Shown: positions 11,058 through 26,000 of the stretch, in pieces
Numbering within the stretch: the stretch's first letter is position 1
How the letters are laid out: each line of letters starts with the position of its first letter
Source of the DNA: Valencia hispanica
Taxonomy: Eukaryota; Chordata; Actinopteri; Cyprinodontiformes; Valenciidae
Direction of reading: 5' to 3'
Assembly: GCA_963556495.2 (NCBI GenBank)
Contig: OY747707.1
Coordinates: 28,969,871 to 29,033,870, forward strand
Length of the DNA: 64,000 nt
Made by a program: the position numbers and the translations under genes
The notes under the pieces: generated by a model
What the model saw: only the letters and a program-made list of their open reading frames with translations
What the model was told of the DNA's origin: nothing
The model's database searches: none

Positions 11058-14000
11058 GTCCTCTAAACTTCTGACACACCTGGTGTCTTACCTTAGCGGC
11101 TGAAATGCTAAAACTGATGGAGAGTGGGTGCGACATTATGTAATAATAATGAAAGTATCCTGAACATGAAGGATATTGTATTATAATTGTTCTTCCCTGA
11201 AAAAATTATAGTTTAAATGAATCCGTAAAAGCGCACGATTAATGACATTGTTGTCCATGATGAGTGTATGTAAACTTCTGACCTGTGCTTTGTGTGAGTG
11301 GGTACTGGCTGTTTGTCTTCACAATCACCGATATCATCCTCTTTGGCTAACTTTACCCAAGATTTAGGGCATATACAGCCCTCGGTTCCTCTGGAATCAT
11401 ATCAGACAACCAAGATTTATCCCCCAATCCTCTAAGTGAAGCTAAGAGGTGATGTCATTTTTCACCTTGGCAGGGTCATTATTCTTGTGGTTAGCGGCAC
11501 TCTGCTCTGGTTAGGTGGCCGATCAGAGCCTATTGGGAGCGTCTGTGTTCCCGAGTCCCAGAGTGTGCATTTTCCTCCTCCAGCCCATGTTGTTACCGCG
11601 CCTTGCCTTGACAGCGATGAATGAGATGACCAACTCTCCCCCTCTCATTGCAGGGATACAGATTGATCTCTGGTGCTTTCTAACAGTAGCCCTGAAGGCT
11701 GATTTGCACTGGTGACAACAGAAGAGGGAAAACACAAGGAGCGCTTGAGCATGTGGGAGGGGGATTTTCCTTGGGTCCACTGTGGAGGGGGCATTTATCA
11801 TAGTGATAAGGTTAGATTTTTTGCCTTTAGTAAGCATTTGGAGTTGTAATGGCTTGCGGTGCATCATAGTCAATTGCTCATCTCAACCTCAGGTTCTTTC
11901 CACAGTGGTTCACCATTAAACCTTGCTGAATCAGTCTGCCAAAATACATTCTCTACTAGGCAAATCAGTCCTAAAACAATTACAGTGAAAGTCTGCGTAA
12001 CACAATCAATACTGAACAGACTTTCTCATTAAATCTACCAGTATATACAGCACGGCTGGGAAGTAGTAATGGGCAAAATAATGGTGAGGTGATTCTTAAT
12101 GATGATGGAGGGTAATAAATATGGTCTGGTTTTTGACCCTGGCAGCTGTCCCAGTATCCGCTTTTAAGTGCGCACTCTCACTGTCTGTTAGGACTCTGTC
12201 CATTAACGGCTGTACTTTCCTTCATTGTAAGAGCCTATATTGGTTTTATTTTCTTTCTTTGTTACCATTTCCAAAGCATGGAAATAACATAATGTATACA
12301 ATGCCTGGCAAACGTGTACCCCTTGAAATTTTCCAAATTTTATTGTACAACCACAAACTTCAATGAATATTTGGGTAATTTTAAAGACCAACACAATGTG
12401 TGAATAATTTTGAAGTAGAAGAAAAGTTAAATACAGTTTTTAAAGGTTTTTACAAATAAAATTCTGAAAGGTGTGCTGTGCATTTAGCATCTCCCATCCC
12501 TCACACACTAATTCTGATACTACAAAATAAAATCTTCAGTAGTGTTCATATTAATAAGCAGGAACCATCTGTCGGTGATTTAATCTGTTCATAAAGCCAT
12601 CTGTCCTGTTCTGTGAAGGCCTCAGAGGTTCCTTAGAATTTTTTAGTGAACAAACAGCATCATTAGACAAAAAAACACAACAAACAGGTTGGAGAAGTTT
12701 GAAGCAGGCTTTCAATCAATCATTCAAATATACATAGAGTGTAGCACTAGGGTTGGCAGAAGAATTCAATATCTCGATATATTAGATGAAAATTATTCAA
12801 AGATAATAATCTGCGTCAAAATTAATACAAATTGACCCATTCAGATGTATCCAAGTTATTGCTTTTCCTCCGACAGCAGTGCTAAAATAACACTTAGCAC
12901 CTCCTCAATGCTGATATACTGTATAAACGAGTGTCTGATAGTGCTGTCTACATGTATGGTCATTATTTTGGTATCTTTGTGCATCTTAGTAAAAAAAAAA
13001 ATTTTCTAACTAAAACCAGTGTGGCGCCCTCTTCAGGTTAAAACTCTACACTCCATTTGAATTTGAATCAGTCATTGCTATTCGCTCTGGAGTGAGGGCC
13101 ACACTGCCGCTGTGGGGTATAAAACAAGCCAAGTCTTCGTCCACACCTCCTCCACAGAAACTCTCTCCCTATCCTCTCTTTCCTCTGGTGAAGGAGGGGG
13201 AGAGAAATCCTTCACCTCAAAACATCACTCTGCTGACTTTGCTCTACATCTTTCTCGCTGTCTGTGCCACTGCACCAGCTCTGCTGTCAACATGTCAATC
13301 ACAGCCCAGACCACGCCCACCCTTTCCTCCCACACGTTCGTTGGTCTGCTGTGCAACGCCTCCTTTCTGTGCATTTTTCAAACAGGAAATGTGGGCGGAG
13401 TAAGACTCTGTTAGGGGGGTGAGTTGCTCTTTTCAAAAGGTCAGTAAACCTGGATGACATCAGCTAACGCTGCCTGCTTAAATATTATCTTTACAAACAG
13501 CCCAGTAACTGTGTTCTACTGGTCCATCGTGATCCGCTTAACTCTGTTCTACTTAAGTACGAGTTAATGCTGCAAAAAGGTTAACCATCTGACGGCTCGT
13601 TCGGCTACTAAACACCGTAGTAAAGCAATGAAACTAACCACTGCTAGCTACCCCGCTGCTGTAGTTGATCACTTGAGGAAATATGCAAAATTACCTGAAA
13701 GACAGAAATTGTTCGCTGCTACTGCAGAAAACATCTGCATGGATCAGATCCTTGTTTACACTGTTAGAAATGTTTTGTATGCTCCAGATCCATGTTTGTT
13801 TTGAAACACAATTTGAAACACAATTTATTTTAGTATCGAATGATCTTTTTTTTTTTTTCCTCAGTTGTGACATTTATTTTTTATAGAGAGCACATTGACA
13901 GTCCAGTGGAAGCACACACTAAAAATAAGCAGTTGTGATCAAATAAAATTGCAGGACTTATTCAAAGGTACATACTTCCATAAAGGATGTTGGAGTAGAA

Positions 14001-17000
14001 TAGAAATATCCTGTAATGTCCCATGGTGTGGAAATTCAGGTGTACCAGCAGCAAGTTCAGGTTAAATGGAAGCATGCAGATTCAAACTCTCTATAAATAG
14101 AGAGATAAAAAAATAAGAGGCTGTACAGCAGGGGTGCCCCAAGTCCAGTCCTCGAGAGCTACCATCCTGCAACATTAAATGTCTTCCTTTTCCAGCACAC
14201 CTGAATCAAATGGCTCATCAGAGGCCTCATAACGAGCCATTCATTTGATTCAGGTGTTTAGAAGCAGGGATGCATCTAAAAGTTGCTGGATAGTAAATCT
14301 CAAAGACTGGACTTGGGCACCACTGCTGTACAGTAAGGGACAAATTTACAACACAAGAAAATGATACTGTAGTTATCAACATTATTCAACATTAATGCTT
14401 ATACTACGTGTTATCTATTGTTTTGCCAAACAGAGAAGATATATTTTTTTTAATTATATGTTTTTATAAAGGAGAGCTTCCCTGCTACTTATTGGTTTTG
14501 CTGTAATTAAGAATGCTAAGATATTATAATTAATCATATTTTTGCTCTTAACTAGAAAGAACCCTATGCCTTCAAAACATGTTGCCTGGGTATCAAAAAT
14601 TATATTGAGTATTTTTCTTATCGGTATCGGTATCGAGTTTAAAATTGTAGCATTTTGACAACCCTATATAGCACATCTGCAAACACTATAACACTTGGCC
14701 CTCCACTTAAACAAAAAGGCCATGCAAGAGCAGCATTAATCTAAAAAACAGCCTAGATGCCCATGCTAACCTAGGCCCATAAAAAAACCATAGCTCAGGT
14801 AGGAGAATCTGTTGACACGATAGCTATTAGCTTTGCACTCCATAAAAACTGGCCTTTGTGGAAAAGTAGCAAAAAAAAATTTTTCTTAAGCAATGTCACG
14901 AGATGTCTATTTTAAGTTTGCTACAAGGCAGGTAAGAAACTCAGCAAACATGTGGAAGAAGGAACTTTAATCAGATGAGACCGATATTAAACTTTTTGGC
15001 CTTGTGTGTGGTAGAAAGCTAACACGACATCACCTTGAATATACCATCCCCATGATGAAAAACATTGTGGTGGCTGCATCATCCTCTGAGGATCCTTTTC
15101 TTCAACAAGGACAAGAGACTCTAGTCAGAGTCATGAAAGCATGGAAGGAGCTACATACAAGACAGTCCTGGGAAAAAAAATCCTGCTAGAGGCTCTAAAA
15201 CAAAACAAAAACAAAACTGAAGTGATTATTTTTGGACCCAAGGAGGAACGATCAAGAGTCAGCACACAACTTAAATTAATACAGCTAGAAACTACTGATA
15301 AGGCTCGAAACCTCGGTGTAGTAATGGACTCAGACCTGAACCTCCAGGGTCACATAAAGGCAATAACAAGGTCAGCCTTCTATCACCTGAAGAACATCTC
15401 TAGGATGAAAGGACTGATGTTGCAACACGACCTAGAAAAACTCATCCATGTGTTTATCTTTAGTCGGATTTATTACTGCAACAGCATCTTCACAGGTCTG
15501 CCTAAAAAGTCAATCAGACAGCTGCAGCTGATCCAGAACGCTGCCACTCGCGTCCTCACTAGAACCAGGAAAGTAGAGCACATCACCCCAGTTCTAAAGT
15601 CCTTACACTGGCTCCCTGTAGCTCAGAGAACAGACTTCAAAATACTCCTACTAGTTTATAAATCATTACATGGCTTAGCACCAAAATATGTTGAAGACCT
15701 GTTGTCACGGTACCAACCACCAAGACCACTCAGGTCCTCCAACTCTAGCCTACTAAACATCCCTAGACTCAGAACCAAAGACGGAGAAGCAGCTTTCAGT
15801 TTTTATGCTCGCCTTATCTGGAACAGACTTCCTGACGAGTGCAGAGCTGCTGAAACTCTGAACTGCTTTAAATCGAGACTAAAAACCCATCTGTTTAGAA
15901 TTGCCTTCGAGTAAAGGCTTGATGTCATATGTATGAAATGTGTTCATGCTCTCTTGCTTTTTTTAAATCTTTCTCTTGCTTTATTGTGTATCATGTGTAA
16001 TGTGTTTTTCTTTTATGTGTTTTTTTTAAATCACCAAATCATGTAAAGCATCTTGAATTACCCTGCTGTTGAAAGTGTGCTATACAAATAAAATTGCCTT
16101 GCCTTGCCTAAAAGACGGCAAACTGGGGTGGAGGTCACCTTTCAGTAGGATAACCCTCGACGTACAACAAAAGCTACTGAGGAGTAGATAAGATCAAATC
16201 ATATTCATTTATTAGAATGGCCCGTAGTACAAACCTAAATCCAAATGTGAATCTGTGGCAAAACTTAATATTGATGTTCAGGTGCCATCCAATTAGTCTG
16301 ACCAAGTCTAATTTGTTTTGCTAAGCGAAAAAGGGGGAAAAACTTAAGTCTCTAAATGTGCAAAGCTGTTGGAGAAATACCACAAAAGTCTTTGAGCTGT
16401 AATCACATCAAAGGGTTTTTCTAGAAAATATTGTCTCAAGAGACAAAAAAAAAATGTGTGCCACACTCCGGATTTTATTGTAAACTAGAAAAGCACTCGG
16501 AGAGCGAAGACATCCACCAAAGCAGCTCAGTCCCCCCCAATGTTCTGATCTAATTTGAACTTTTTAGATTCCTTGACCATGAAAACAAACGTTTAGCAGC
16601 TGGATTCGCACTAATATTATTAGTTCAGGAGTTATTCAAGAAAATTATGTTTTCGGTAATAATGGTTTTTGGATCACCCCCACATTCAAATCACTTTTTC
16701 CTGGTCCAATTCCAGACATTTCCTGAAAATCTCATCCAAATCCACCAATAACTTTTGGAGTTATGTTGCTAACTAACAAACTGACAGACAAACCCTGGCG
16801 AAAACATTACCTACAAACAAACAAATAAAAAGCATCATTTTGATCCACTTCACAATTCTACTACTTTTTGTTCGTCAGTAAAAAAATTAAAAAAATAAAA
16901 TAAACTGATGTTGGTATTTGCAAAGTGAAAGAATGTGGACAAAGTTGAAGGTGTATGAATACTTTAGTAATTCATGGTAGAGGTGAGAAATTGTTTAGCG

Positions 17001-20000
17001 TACTATTAATAAGTCATGATTAATAAGTTGTGACAGTTTTTGATTCCATCTTTATTTTATTTTATGTGGGTAATTTGTCATTTTGACTGCTGGTGCTTGT
17101 TTCCCTGTGTTACACTTGCAGGTACCGTTTATAGTTACGTTTTTGGTTGGATAGTAAATATTCTCAATTTTCATTATTTTCTTTCTTTCCAGGCATGATG
17201 GAACTGATTCCCCGTCTGATGCTGAGGATGTTATAGTTGTGCTAAACAGCTTCCACAGTAAGATCATCAAAGTCAGGGTAAGAAAGTTTCTCAGATATGT
17301 GCTATATTTAGCTTCTGTACACTGCTTCTTTTGATGACGATCACAAATTGTGAACGTTGGAACAATTTTAGCAGATGCTTGATAAAACCTGTGGAAACCT
17401 AATTGTTATGCGTTTACTTGCAGGTGCAAAAAAAAGCTGAGAAGATTAATGAAGACCTTTTGAGTGAAACTAGTGAAAGCAAAGGCATATGGGACTCCAT
17501 AGTAAGGTATGTTTAAAGTCAATTCAAAGGTGATGAACTGTAGTTAGTTTTTAAAACCTCTGTCCAGATGGCAGGCAGGAAAAAACGGAGTTCTTTGATT
17601 AATAGTTTTGCTCACGTAGCTCTCGTTTGTCAATTATACAACATGGTTTCAGGAGATCTTACCCTTCCCCTGGATCAAGACTGCAATATTATGCTGTAAG
17701 ATCTAGTCTTGCAAAAAATATGTGCTTCTGTAGGTATGTGTGTGCATTTGCGTGTTTCCCCAGCATTTCCTAACTGTGTGATCCTGTCTCCTTATTTAAT
17801 GCTTGCTGTGTGAAGTGTTTGGAGCAGTTTTGAGAAAAGGTAGGCAGTCTTGCTGGAACCCCTTTAACACATAAACCTTTGTTAAATTCATTAGCATGCC
17901 GTGTTTATGTGTTGCCTTAATGTTTATGTGCCACTCCACTAAACATTGTGATGAGTTACATTCATTGGGTAAATCCTGTGGTGGTGTCAGCAACTCTGAT
18001 AATAGTTTTAGCCTCTATAATGTGCACATTTATGAAAGGGGTCTATGCTCTCTCTGAGTGCTTTTCTAGTTTATTAATAAATTTACTAAATACTTTATCT
18101 TTGTCCAATGTTTAAAGCTGTTGATCAATTGAAAGATTTCAGTGTGGGTAAAAAGGAGCAAAAGGAATGTGTGGTAAGGCAGACATTTCTCATGGCAATA
18201 TACATTATTATACCATGGTCTGGTATACCCAATCGACCCATGGTCTCGATTCTGACTGGCTGGAGGGTGTAGGTTAAAAAGTGATAATGTACACCTAGGA
18301 AAGGCGTCCCATCAAATTGCCTGATGACAGTTCTAAATCATTGCGCTGGCTCAAACGCTAGATGGTTACCATGACAACGGAGACAACGTTATTTCACACT
18401 TGACTGAAAGCAGCAGCAAGACAGACAAAACATGAGTGATTTTATCATTTCTTTTAACTTATTTGGTGAGTTTGACAACATTAACATATTAATACTTTGT
18501 ATTACGTAATGTAAGGTAAAGCCACAATCTCACTTCCCATCACTGATCAACTGCTGTGGTCGGGTCGCTGTGGTCACGTTGCTTGGCAACGCCTGTATAC
18601 GGGAGATATTAAATAGTGCACTCGACTTATAAAAATAAAAACTCTCACAATTTTAACTCTAAAACACATTAAAGTATTATTGATTGATTAAATACTTCAT
18701 TCTTTCGTAAGTGATCATGGTATAAGCGGGATAATGCCCTTCGAGGTGTCCACTATCAGAAATTAATGGACGACGCGGAGGCGTGAACCATCCGACGCGA
18801 AGCGGAGGACGGTTGCTTCCGCAAAGCCCAGAGGTATTATGGAAATCCAGGATGCTTCAATAGTGGCCTTCACCTCTTCTGCATTGTTCAGTCTCATGTC
18901 TCTCATCTTTCTCTTGGCAATAACCCATAGATTCTCTATTGGGTTCAGGTCAGGCAAGTTTGCTGGCCAATCAACCACAGTAATCCCATGGTCCCTGAAT
19001 GAGGTTTTGGTACTTTTGGGAGTATGGGCAGGGGCCAAGTCCTGCTGGAAAATAAAGTCATAATCTCCATAAAGCTGGTCTGTGGAAGGAAGCATGAAGT
19101 GCTCCAAAATGTCCTGATAGATGGCTGCATTGACTCTGGACTTAATAAAGCACAGTGGACCAACACTAGCAGATGACATGGCTCCCCAAATCAACACAGA
19201 CTGTGGAAACTTTACACTGGACTTAAAGCAGCTTGGATTGTGTGCCTCTCCATTCTTCCTCCAGACTCTGGGACCTAGGGACCTTAGACTCTGGGTAAAA
19301 CATTTTGAGTTTCATCTGTAGTTTAACTTCAAGAAGGCCTTACAAAAAAAAAAGATTATCCGGTGTAAACCAGCGGATTGTTTTTGTTAATTAGCCTATA
19401 TTAAATGGAGAGTCAGAACTGACTGATATAACTGATCAATGATGTATTGTTCGGAGTTTTGATGTTGATATCCCAACTCAAGTTCTAGCAAGCTTCAGCT
19501 CTGCATACCATTTGTTATTCTCTTTAAGAACTATAAGAGCATTAAATTACTATCCTTTGTCCTTCTTTTTGTAAATAGTCATTATTTCTCCAAATAAGAA
19601 GCAGGGGTGATGTCACTATGTGTGAGAGAAAGTTGCTGTAAGGTAAAGTTTTAATATTTTCAAACTAAGTCAAATGATAATGGCATTGAGGTTTTTCTTT
19701 CTTCTGTATATATTTTCTAGACCCTTTGTTTTTAGTCGTGGTTTCCAAGACCCACTATCCTTCATGTTTTAGATGCTTCCCTGATCCAGCACACCTGAAT
19801 TAAATGAGCATAGCAAAAGCCTTCGCAATCACCCATTTATTTCTGTCAGGTGTATGGAGGTGTGGGAACTCCTAAAACATGCAGGGCAGTGGGTCCTGGT
19901 GCTTCCTCTAACATTTTTAAAACATGAGTTCTTCTTCAATCAGCAGAAACTCCCAAACTACAGAGTGTTGGTCGATTGGGTATGGTGCGCCCACTGACCA

Positions 20001-23000
20001 GAACAAGATTAGATTTTTGAGTTTCCAACTCGCCAATCACCGGACATGGCCATTAAAAGTTAACTGGTTCAGAGCAGCAATAGATCGGGGAGGGACAGCA
20101 TTTTGTTACTCTATGCTTCATACAGCTTCATACATCTACAGCGCTTCTTCTGACATTTAAGCAGTAGAAACCATACTAAGGAATTTTTTTGCGGTTTTCA
20201 AATTTATTATGTATTTTAGATCGTAATACCAGTAACTGGCCCAAGCCTAATCATCACTGCATAAATCTTCTATATTGAACAATCTCTTTAGAGATCATAT
20301 GTTATAATACTGTCAACACTGAAACATCTTTTTATAGGGGCTTCTTTAAACTTTCAAAACTTTATTTTCAGCAGTATCTCTTACATATTTAGATGTAACT
20401 ATAACACTATTACACATCATTGGATATAACGTTTTCTGTTTTTTTCACATTCATATTTCTGTCAGCTGTAGTGAGTGATAAAACTGCAGGTGTCATATTT
20501 TAAAGTTTTATCTCATAGGATGCTTTTTTGTTTAAAAAAATAGTTGCCTTAATGGTCTCAAAACATTCTAACAAGACTTCTGTTTAAGTGTGTGTCAACG
20601 TATAAAGAGAGGTTGGATTGATAATATATTAGATGAAATCAGTGAATCTGAATTACTGGCCTATATTTGCTTTATAGTTAAAAACTTTATTTGAATTGTA
20701 AAAAAATATGTAAGTTTTAGGGCTTTAAATGCATGTTTTAATAGGTGTACTTTTAGTTTTTAGTATACAGTGGGGTAATTACACAGAATGTTTAAAATAC
20801 TGTTAATAATTATAACTGTACATACATTAATTAATTAATTGTTCTTTAAGAATCTATTGTAAACGACAAGAGCGATATATTGTGAGTGCCCAGTTCATGT
20901 TGTTTTCTTTCTGAAATCCTCCTGGTTTGGTATAAAGCAAAAAAAATAAAAACCTTTCCTCTTCACGCCTTTTGGGGTCAGATAAACGGCATTAGTTTTT
21001 GTGCTTTTTGCTTTAAATTCTAAATCCTAAAGCTTTGGACCACCAGACAAAATGTGAGAGATCATGAGCAGCATCTGTTACCTTGGAAACTTTAAGGGTT
21101 TGACATAAAAGGTGATGGTAGACAAACATTTGCAAAAGCAACAACGGAGCCTTCAGTGCAGCATCTTAGAAAACAGCTGTGCTGCTTACTGAAAGTGAGT
21201 CCAGGTCTCTATAAAGTAGAAAATACAGTGCTTTCCAAAAGTATTCATACATCTTACATTTCTTTACATTGCAACCACAAACTTTAATGTGTTTGAAAAT
21301 AATTTTATTTCATAAACTGACACAAAGTAACTGAGAATTTTAAAATTGAGGGAAAAGGAAGGAATGGAAGGAAAAGGATACGTTTCAATTTTCTTTACAA
21401 ATACAAATCATAAATCCGTGTTTTGGATGTGTACCCCCACCCCCCCTCAGTCAAAATCTTGTAGAGATGCAGCACAAAAGCCATTCAGTTGAATATATGC
21501 CTCTAAGGCTTGCAAGACTGGGATTTTTCCCAATTCTTCTTTACAAAGTAGATCAAATGTGAACATAATTTTAGCAGAACATCTATTCAACTCTACAAGC
21601 TTCCCTATTCATTGTGTGAAAAAGCATCCCCACAGCTTGGTGCCACCACCACCATGTTTCCCTATAAGGATGTTCCCTATAACAGTGTTTTCCATGTAGG
21701 CCAAAAGGTTTCTTGCGGTCCTATTGAAAAGACTTATTATAGCTTTTCTTTAACAATCACTTTTGCCTTACCACTCCTCCATAAAGGCCAGATTTGTGGA
21801 GTGTACAACAAATATTTGTCCTACCAACAGGTTCCCCTTCCTAAACTGTGGATCTGTCTTCCAGAGTTGCAATGGATCTCTTGACTGCTTCTCCAATCAA
21901 GGCTTTATGTTGCCTGAGCCTGTCAGTTTAGATAGATGACCAAGTCTTGTTAGGATTGCAGATCTGTTATACTCTGTCTGTTTTCAAATGATGCCTTGAA
22001 CAGTGGTTAACGAGCTTGGGATATTGTTTTATATCTTAACTTTGCTTTAAACCTCTTCATATCTTAAACCCAGACATGTCTACTGTGTTCCTTGATCTTG
22101 GTAAAGCTGTTTATTGACTAATGTACTGCAACAAACCTTCACAGAAAATCTGCCTGTATACTAGGGATGTGTATTGGGAAGAATCTGGTGGAATGCAGCT
22201 GGTATCACAACATATACAGGGGGGACGATACGATACATTGCGATATATCGCAATACAATGAGTGGGAATATATATTATGATTTTTAAAACTGAATTGAAC
22301 TGTAGAAAAACTGTAAGCATTCTAAACACTCCAACCTGTTTCATACTTTAACACATCCTGTTTGATTACCAGATCTAGTTGATCCACTGGAACGAAGAAG
22401 TTGAAAACAGCCACCAACTACTAGTCATACTTTAAATTTTACTACAAAAAGGACTGTCATCATTAATGGTTCCATTCAAATTCTAAAAAATAAAATTAAA
22501 ATCAATACATTGGTTGTGAATATCGATACAATATTGTGATATAAATATCGCGATATATTGATGTACAGTATCGATATTTTTTTGCATCCCTACTTAATAC
22601 TGAGATTAATTTACACAAAGGTGGATTATAAGTAAAAAGCTTAAAACCATGCTTTCTTTTCATTCAATTTCAGTTATATGCTACTACTACTTTTTGTCTG
22701 TTAGAGCTGCAGGTAGGATAACAATATATACATTTGATACTATTGTTCTAAATTGCTATGACAGAATCTGTTACTATTAACCCACATCTTTCTGACTTTT
22801 TTTTTTCTTTACCACATTTTTCTTTCTTTACCACAATGTTTTCACCACTCTCCTTCAGTCTTAGCATCTCATCCATTAAAATGTACATCAGTTTTAAGCC
22901 TTAAGGGCAGTTAGAATCTATCTGTCCAACTAGCCAAACATATCATCAATGCTGAGCCTTAACGCTTAAACATTGAAATATAGTATCCAACTAAATATTA

Positions 23001-26000
23001 CATCCAAACAGTACTTTGCGATCCCAATATTGCACTCGTTGAAGTTGTGATGACGAGTATGATTCTATTTTTCTAAAGTCTTATAAAATACACTGAAGTT
23101 TATGGTTTTAACTTGGCAAAATATCCAAAACTTCCGGAAGTATGAATAGTTTTGCAAAGAACTGGAGGTATTATTTGAACATTGAGTTAATCCATGCTGA
23201 GTATAAGCAAACACTTTGTTTTTACAACACATTTTCTAAAATTTAAGAAAATTGTAGGGTATATCCCTACTTTTCTGTGTTTGTAATTTCGAAGTAAGTG
23301 GATAAATAAATATTATGGATGGATTCTGTTGCTTGTCTGCAGTGTTGGAGAAAGGGATGTTGTGCCCAGTTGGTGTTGTCTAGAGTTGTGGATTTATTCA
23401 GAGCTCTGTGGTACAGATTATCTCGGGTGATTCAGCCAAACAGGCTCTCACCTGACCCTCTAAATCTGCTTATCTGTGGGACCCCATTGTTCAGCTGAAG
23501 TCCCTTCATAATGGCTGGCTTACTCATCTTAGGCCATTGACATCCTGAGACCCTGCTGATGCGTCGTGGCTTAGCCAACTGTTCAGCTGAATAGAGGCAA
23601 AGTGTGTCTATAGAAAAGCAAACTTGGAATAATAACGGAAGTAAAATGCTTAATATATTATCAAATGCAAATATATTATCAAATGCATAAAAACTTGTTT
23701 ATTATTGTACACCATCGCAGAATTTATGTTGAAGTAATTTGCTTAACGTTAGTGTCAGGGAGCTGGTTTTAGAGGACACTGTTCTCCCACCCCTCCTTTC
23801 ACTTTCCCTGGTGTCTTCTTGGAGCCTCAGGGCTGAAGCCATAGTTGTGATTGAGTGTGGGAGAGACACCCCTTCCCTCATCAGCAGTCTGTTACAGACA
23901 AGGACACTCGGCCTGACTGCAGACACATCTAGCCTCCAGCACAAGTCCTGATTTCTGTCCGCTAAATGTGCCTTGAATCATGAGCCGTTGCTCTTTAAGG
24001 ACACGTTAATGTGTTCACGAGTTTGAAAGTGTCCTCTGGATTTTACTTCACTCTGCTGTTATCTCACCTAACACATTTTAATCTATTTTTACAATTTAAA
24101 AGTAATCTACTGTATAGACTCACTGGTGGGTACCTACAACTGCAAGATGCAGGCTTTTTTTTTTTCTTTCTTCCTGTTTACAGTTGAAAAGGTTGGTCGT
24201 TCTGTTAGCGCCAGTATAGGATAATGCTCCCAGGGTCCACTTTTCATCTTTTATTTTTTTATGAATTTAACTAGTAAGTGCACATCAATATTACACTGTT
24301 AAAATTGTTCTGTTCCGGTCCATCTTCACATTTGAAAAACTGCAAGCAGCTAATTTTTGCTTGATAAAGTACTTAAACAATCCATTATAAAATTTGCTGA
24401 TACATCAGCTACGCAATTAACTGTGCTGGACTCGCACACACTTCCGTCAGTTCTTTAAAGAGATCCGTGCTATTTAAACCATTTTCTTTTTTAATCACTT
24501 CATTATCTGTTCTGCATCAGGTTATCAGTCTAATTCAGCCAAAACGATTCAATAAAATTGTCCCAAAGGCACTGTATCACATTTAATTGAGATAATTTCT
24601 TTGAGGAGTTGAGACTTTTTAAATGTGTTTAAAGAGGCAATGACTCTTGGTAAAACTTTGTATTTACACTAGACCTCATATAAAAAAATCACTTGCAAGT
24701 TTATGAAAAAGAAAATATCACTTAACACTTCAATTTATATTCAGCTGTAGTCCATCCTTTGTATGTGTCATTAAAGCTACAGCTGATAAAAGACATAGAA
24801 AAAGAAGGTTTCCATGACTGTAATGACAGTTCTTTAAACTAAATTCATCATTGCTGCATCTTTAGGATTGTACTAGCCATGCACTGCTTATTAAATTACT
24901 CAGCTAATCACCAACCAGTGCAAACACCTACAAAAAAACATGATTTCACCTGTTTTATGGTTTGATTTATGTTAACACAATCCCAAGGAAATTGTTCGAG
25001 AAAAAAACACAAAAAAACGAGAAGTCCATCTGAAACTCAAAAAAAAACACAGTAAGCGTCTTAAATTTTTAAGTAAAAAACAAAACACTCGTATAGTATG
25101 TTTAAAACAGTTGTCAAGAGAAACTCTGTTCTCTCTTAAAAAATATGGGAGCACAACTTAGGTTTGCAATACCACAAGACTTCTAATACGATGTCCAGGA
25201 CTACAAATGTTTGACCATAATTTAAATTGCCATGTTACCACAACCTTTTAAGAAATGTCTGTGGAAGGCTGATCACTTGATCTTGTTTTGTAGCCACAGG
25301 AGCCGGGCACCTTACAGCCGTTGAGTTGACCATGAACTGCTCTACATACAAAAGTATCCTAGAGTCAAATGAGAGGTCACTTGTATAGAGGCTTGGTCAA
25401 AATTAAGTCATGAACAGGACAATGATCTCATGCACAGCAGCCAATCTACAACAGAATTACTGAACGAGAAATGTCTTGGTATTGGTCCGGTCAAAGTTTT
25501 AGTAAGCAAGTAAGTAAAACTTTATCTATATAGCACATTTCAAGATAAAAACCACAAAGTGCTTCACAACAGAGAGGGGATAAAAATGAACAGTGCAGAA
25601 TCACATAAAAGCAGATTAAAAAAGATATATCTTAAGCTGGCCTTTAAAAGCAGCAACAGAGTCCACAGTTCTCAGGGACAGGGGCAGCGAGTTCCAGAGT
25701 TTCTGTGCTACAGCCGAAAAAGCTCGGTCACTTTGTCTGGTATGGTGAATAGTCAATAGATGTTACTCACAGGACCTCAGCGCTCTGGAGGGAAAAGTTT
25801 TGACCTTAACCTGATTGAAATGCTGTGGTGGGGCCTTAAGAGAGCTGTGCATGAAGGATTGTCTGCAAACCTCAAATAACTGAAGAAAGGGTGAGCCAAA
25901 ATTCCTCCACAATGAAGTCTTGCAGAAATGTACTATCAAAGTAAGTTCCTTTGTGTGGCAGCATTCATACACCAGGCAATTCAAGTAGTTTTACAGAAAA

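Larger units (their letters stand above)
12299..16977 (+). mobile_element. Tc1 relic split by a hAT element and an L2 LINE
   Basis: The left end is CAATGCCTGGCAAACGTG after TA (12297-12298). The right end at about 16977 is followed by TA and is preceded by a GTATGAATACTTTAG remnant. Family phrases appear in the proper order across the insertions: CCTGTCCTGTTCTGTGAAGG (12600), GAACAAACAGCATCATTAG (12650), AGGTAGGAGAATCTGTTGAC (14800), TGTGGAAGAAGGAACTTTAA (14950), GGTGGAGGTCACCTTTC (16130). Removing the hAT element (12748-14666) and the LINE (15195-16107) gives about 1.85 kb. About 0.4 kb of that (16420-16800) looks like a further foreign insert. The coding region has many stops. Confidence 0.8.

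Noticed and set aside
10811..11136. Frames with poly-Tyr-Ile stretches
   Set aside because: Translation of the TA microsatellite.
13092..13414. Two overlapping 100-codon plus frames, Ser/Pro/Thr-rich
   Set aside because: They are in different frames over a pyrimidine-rich stretch within the hAT element, with no signal peptide or domain.
17815..17838. Possible extra UGGT2 exon ending AGAAAAG before GTAGGC
   Set aside because: The joined exons 17424-17506 and 27614-27718 already give the uninterrupted family sequence WDSI-V-S-IT.
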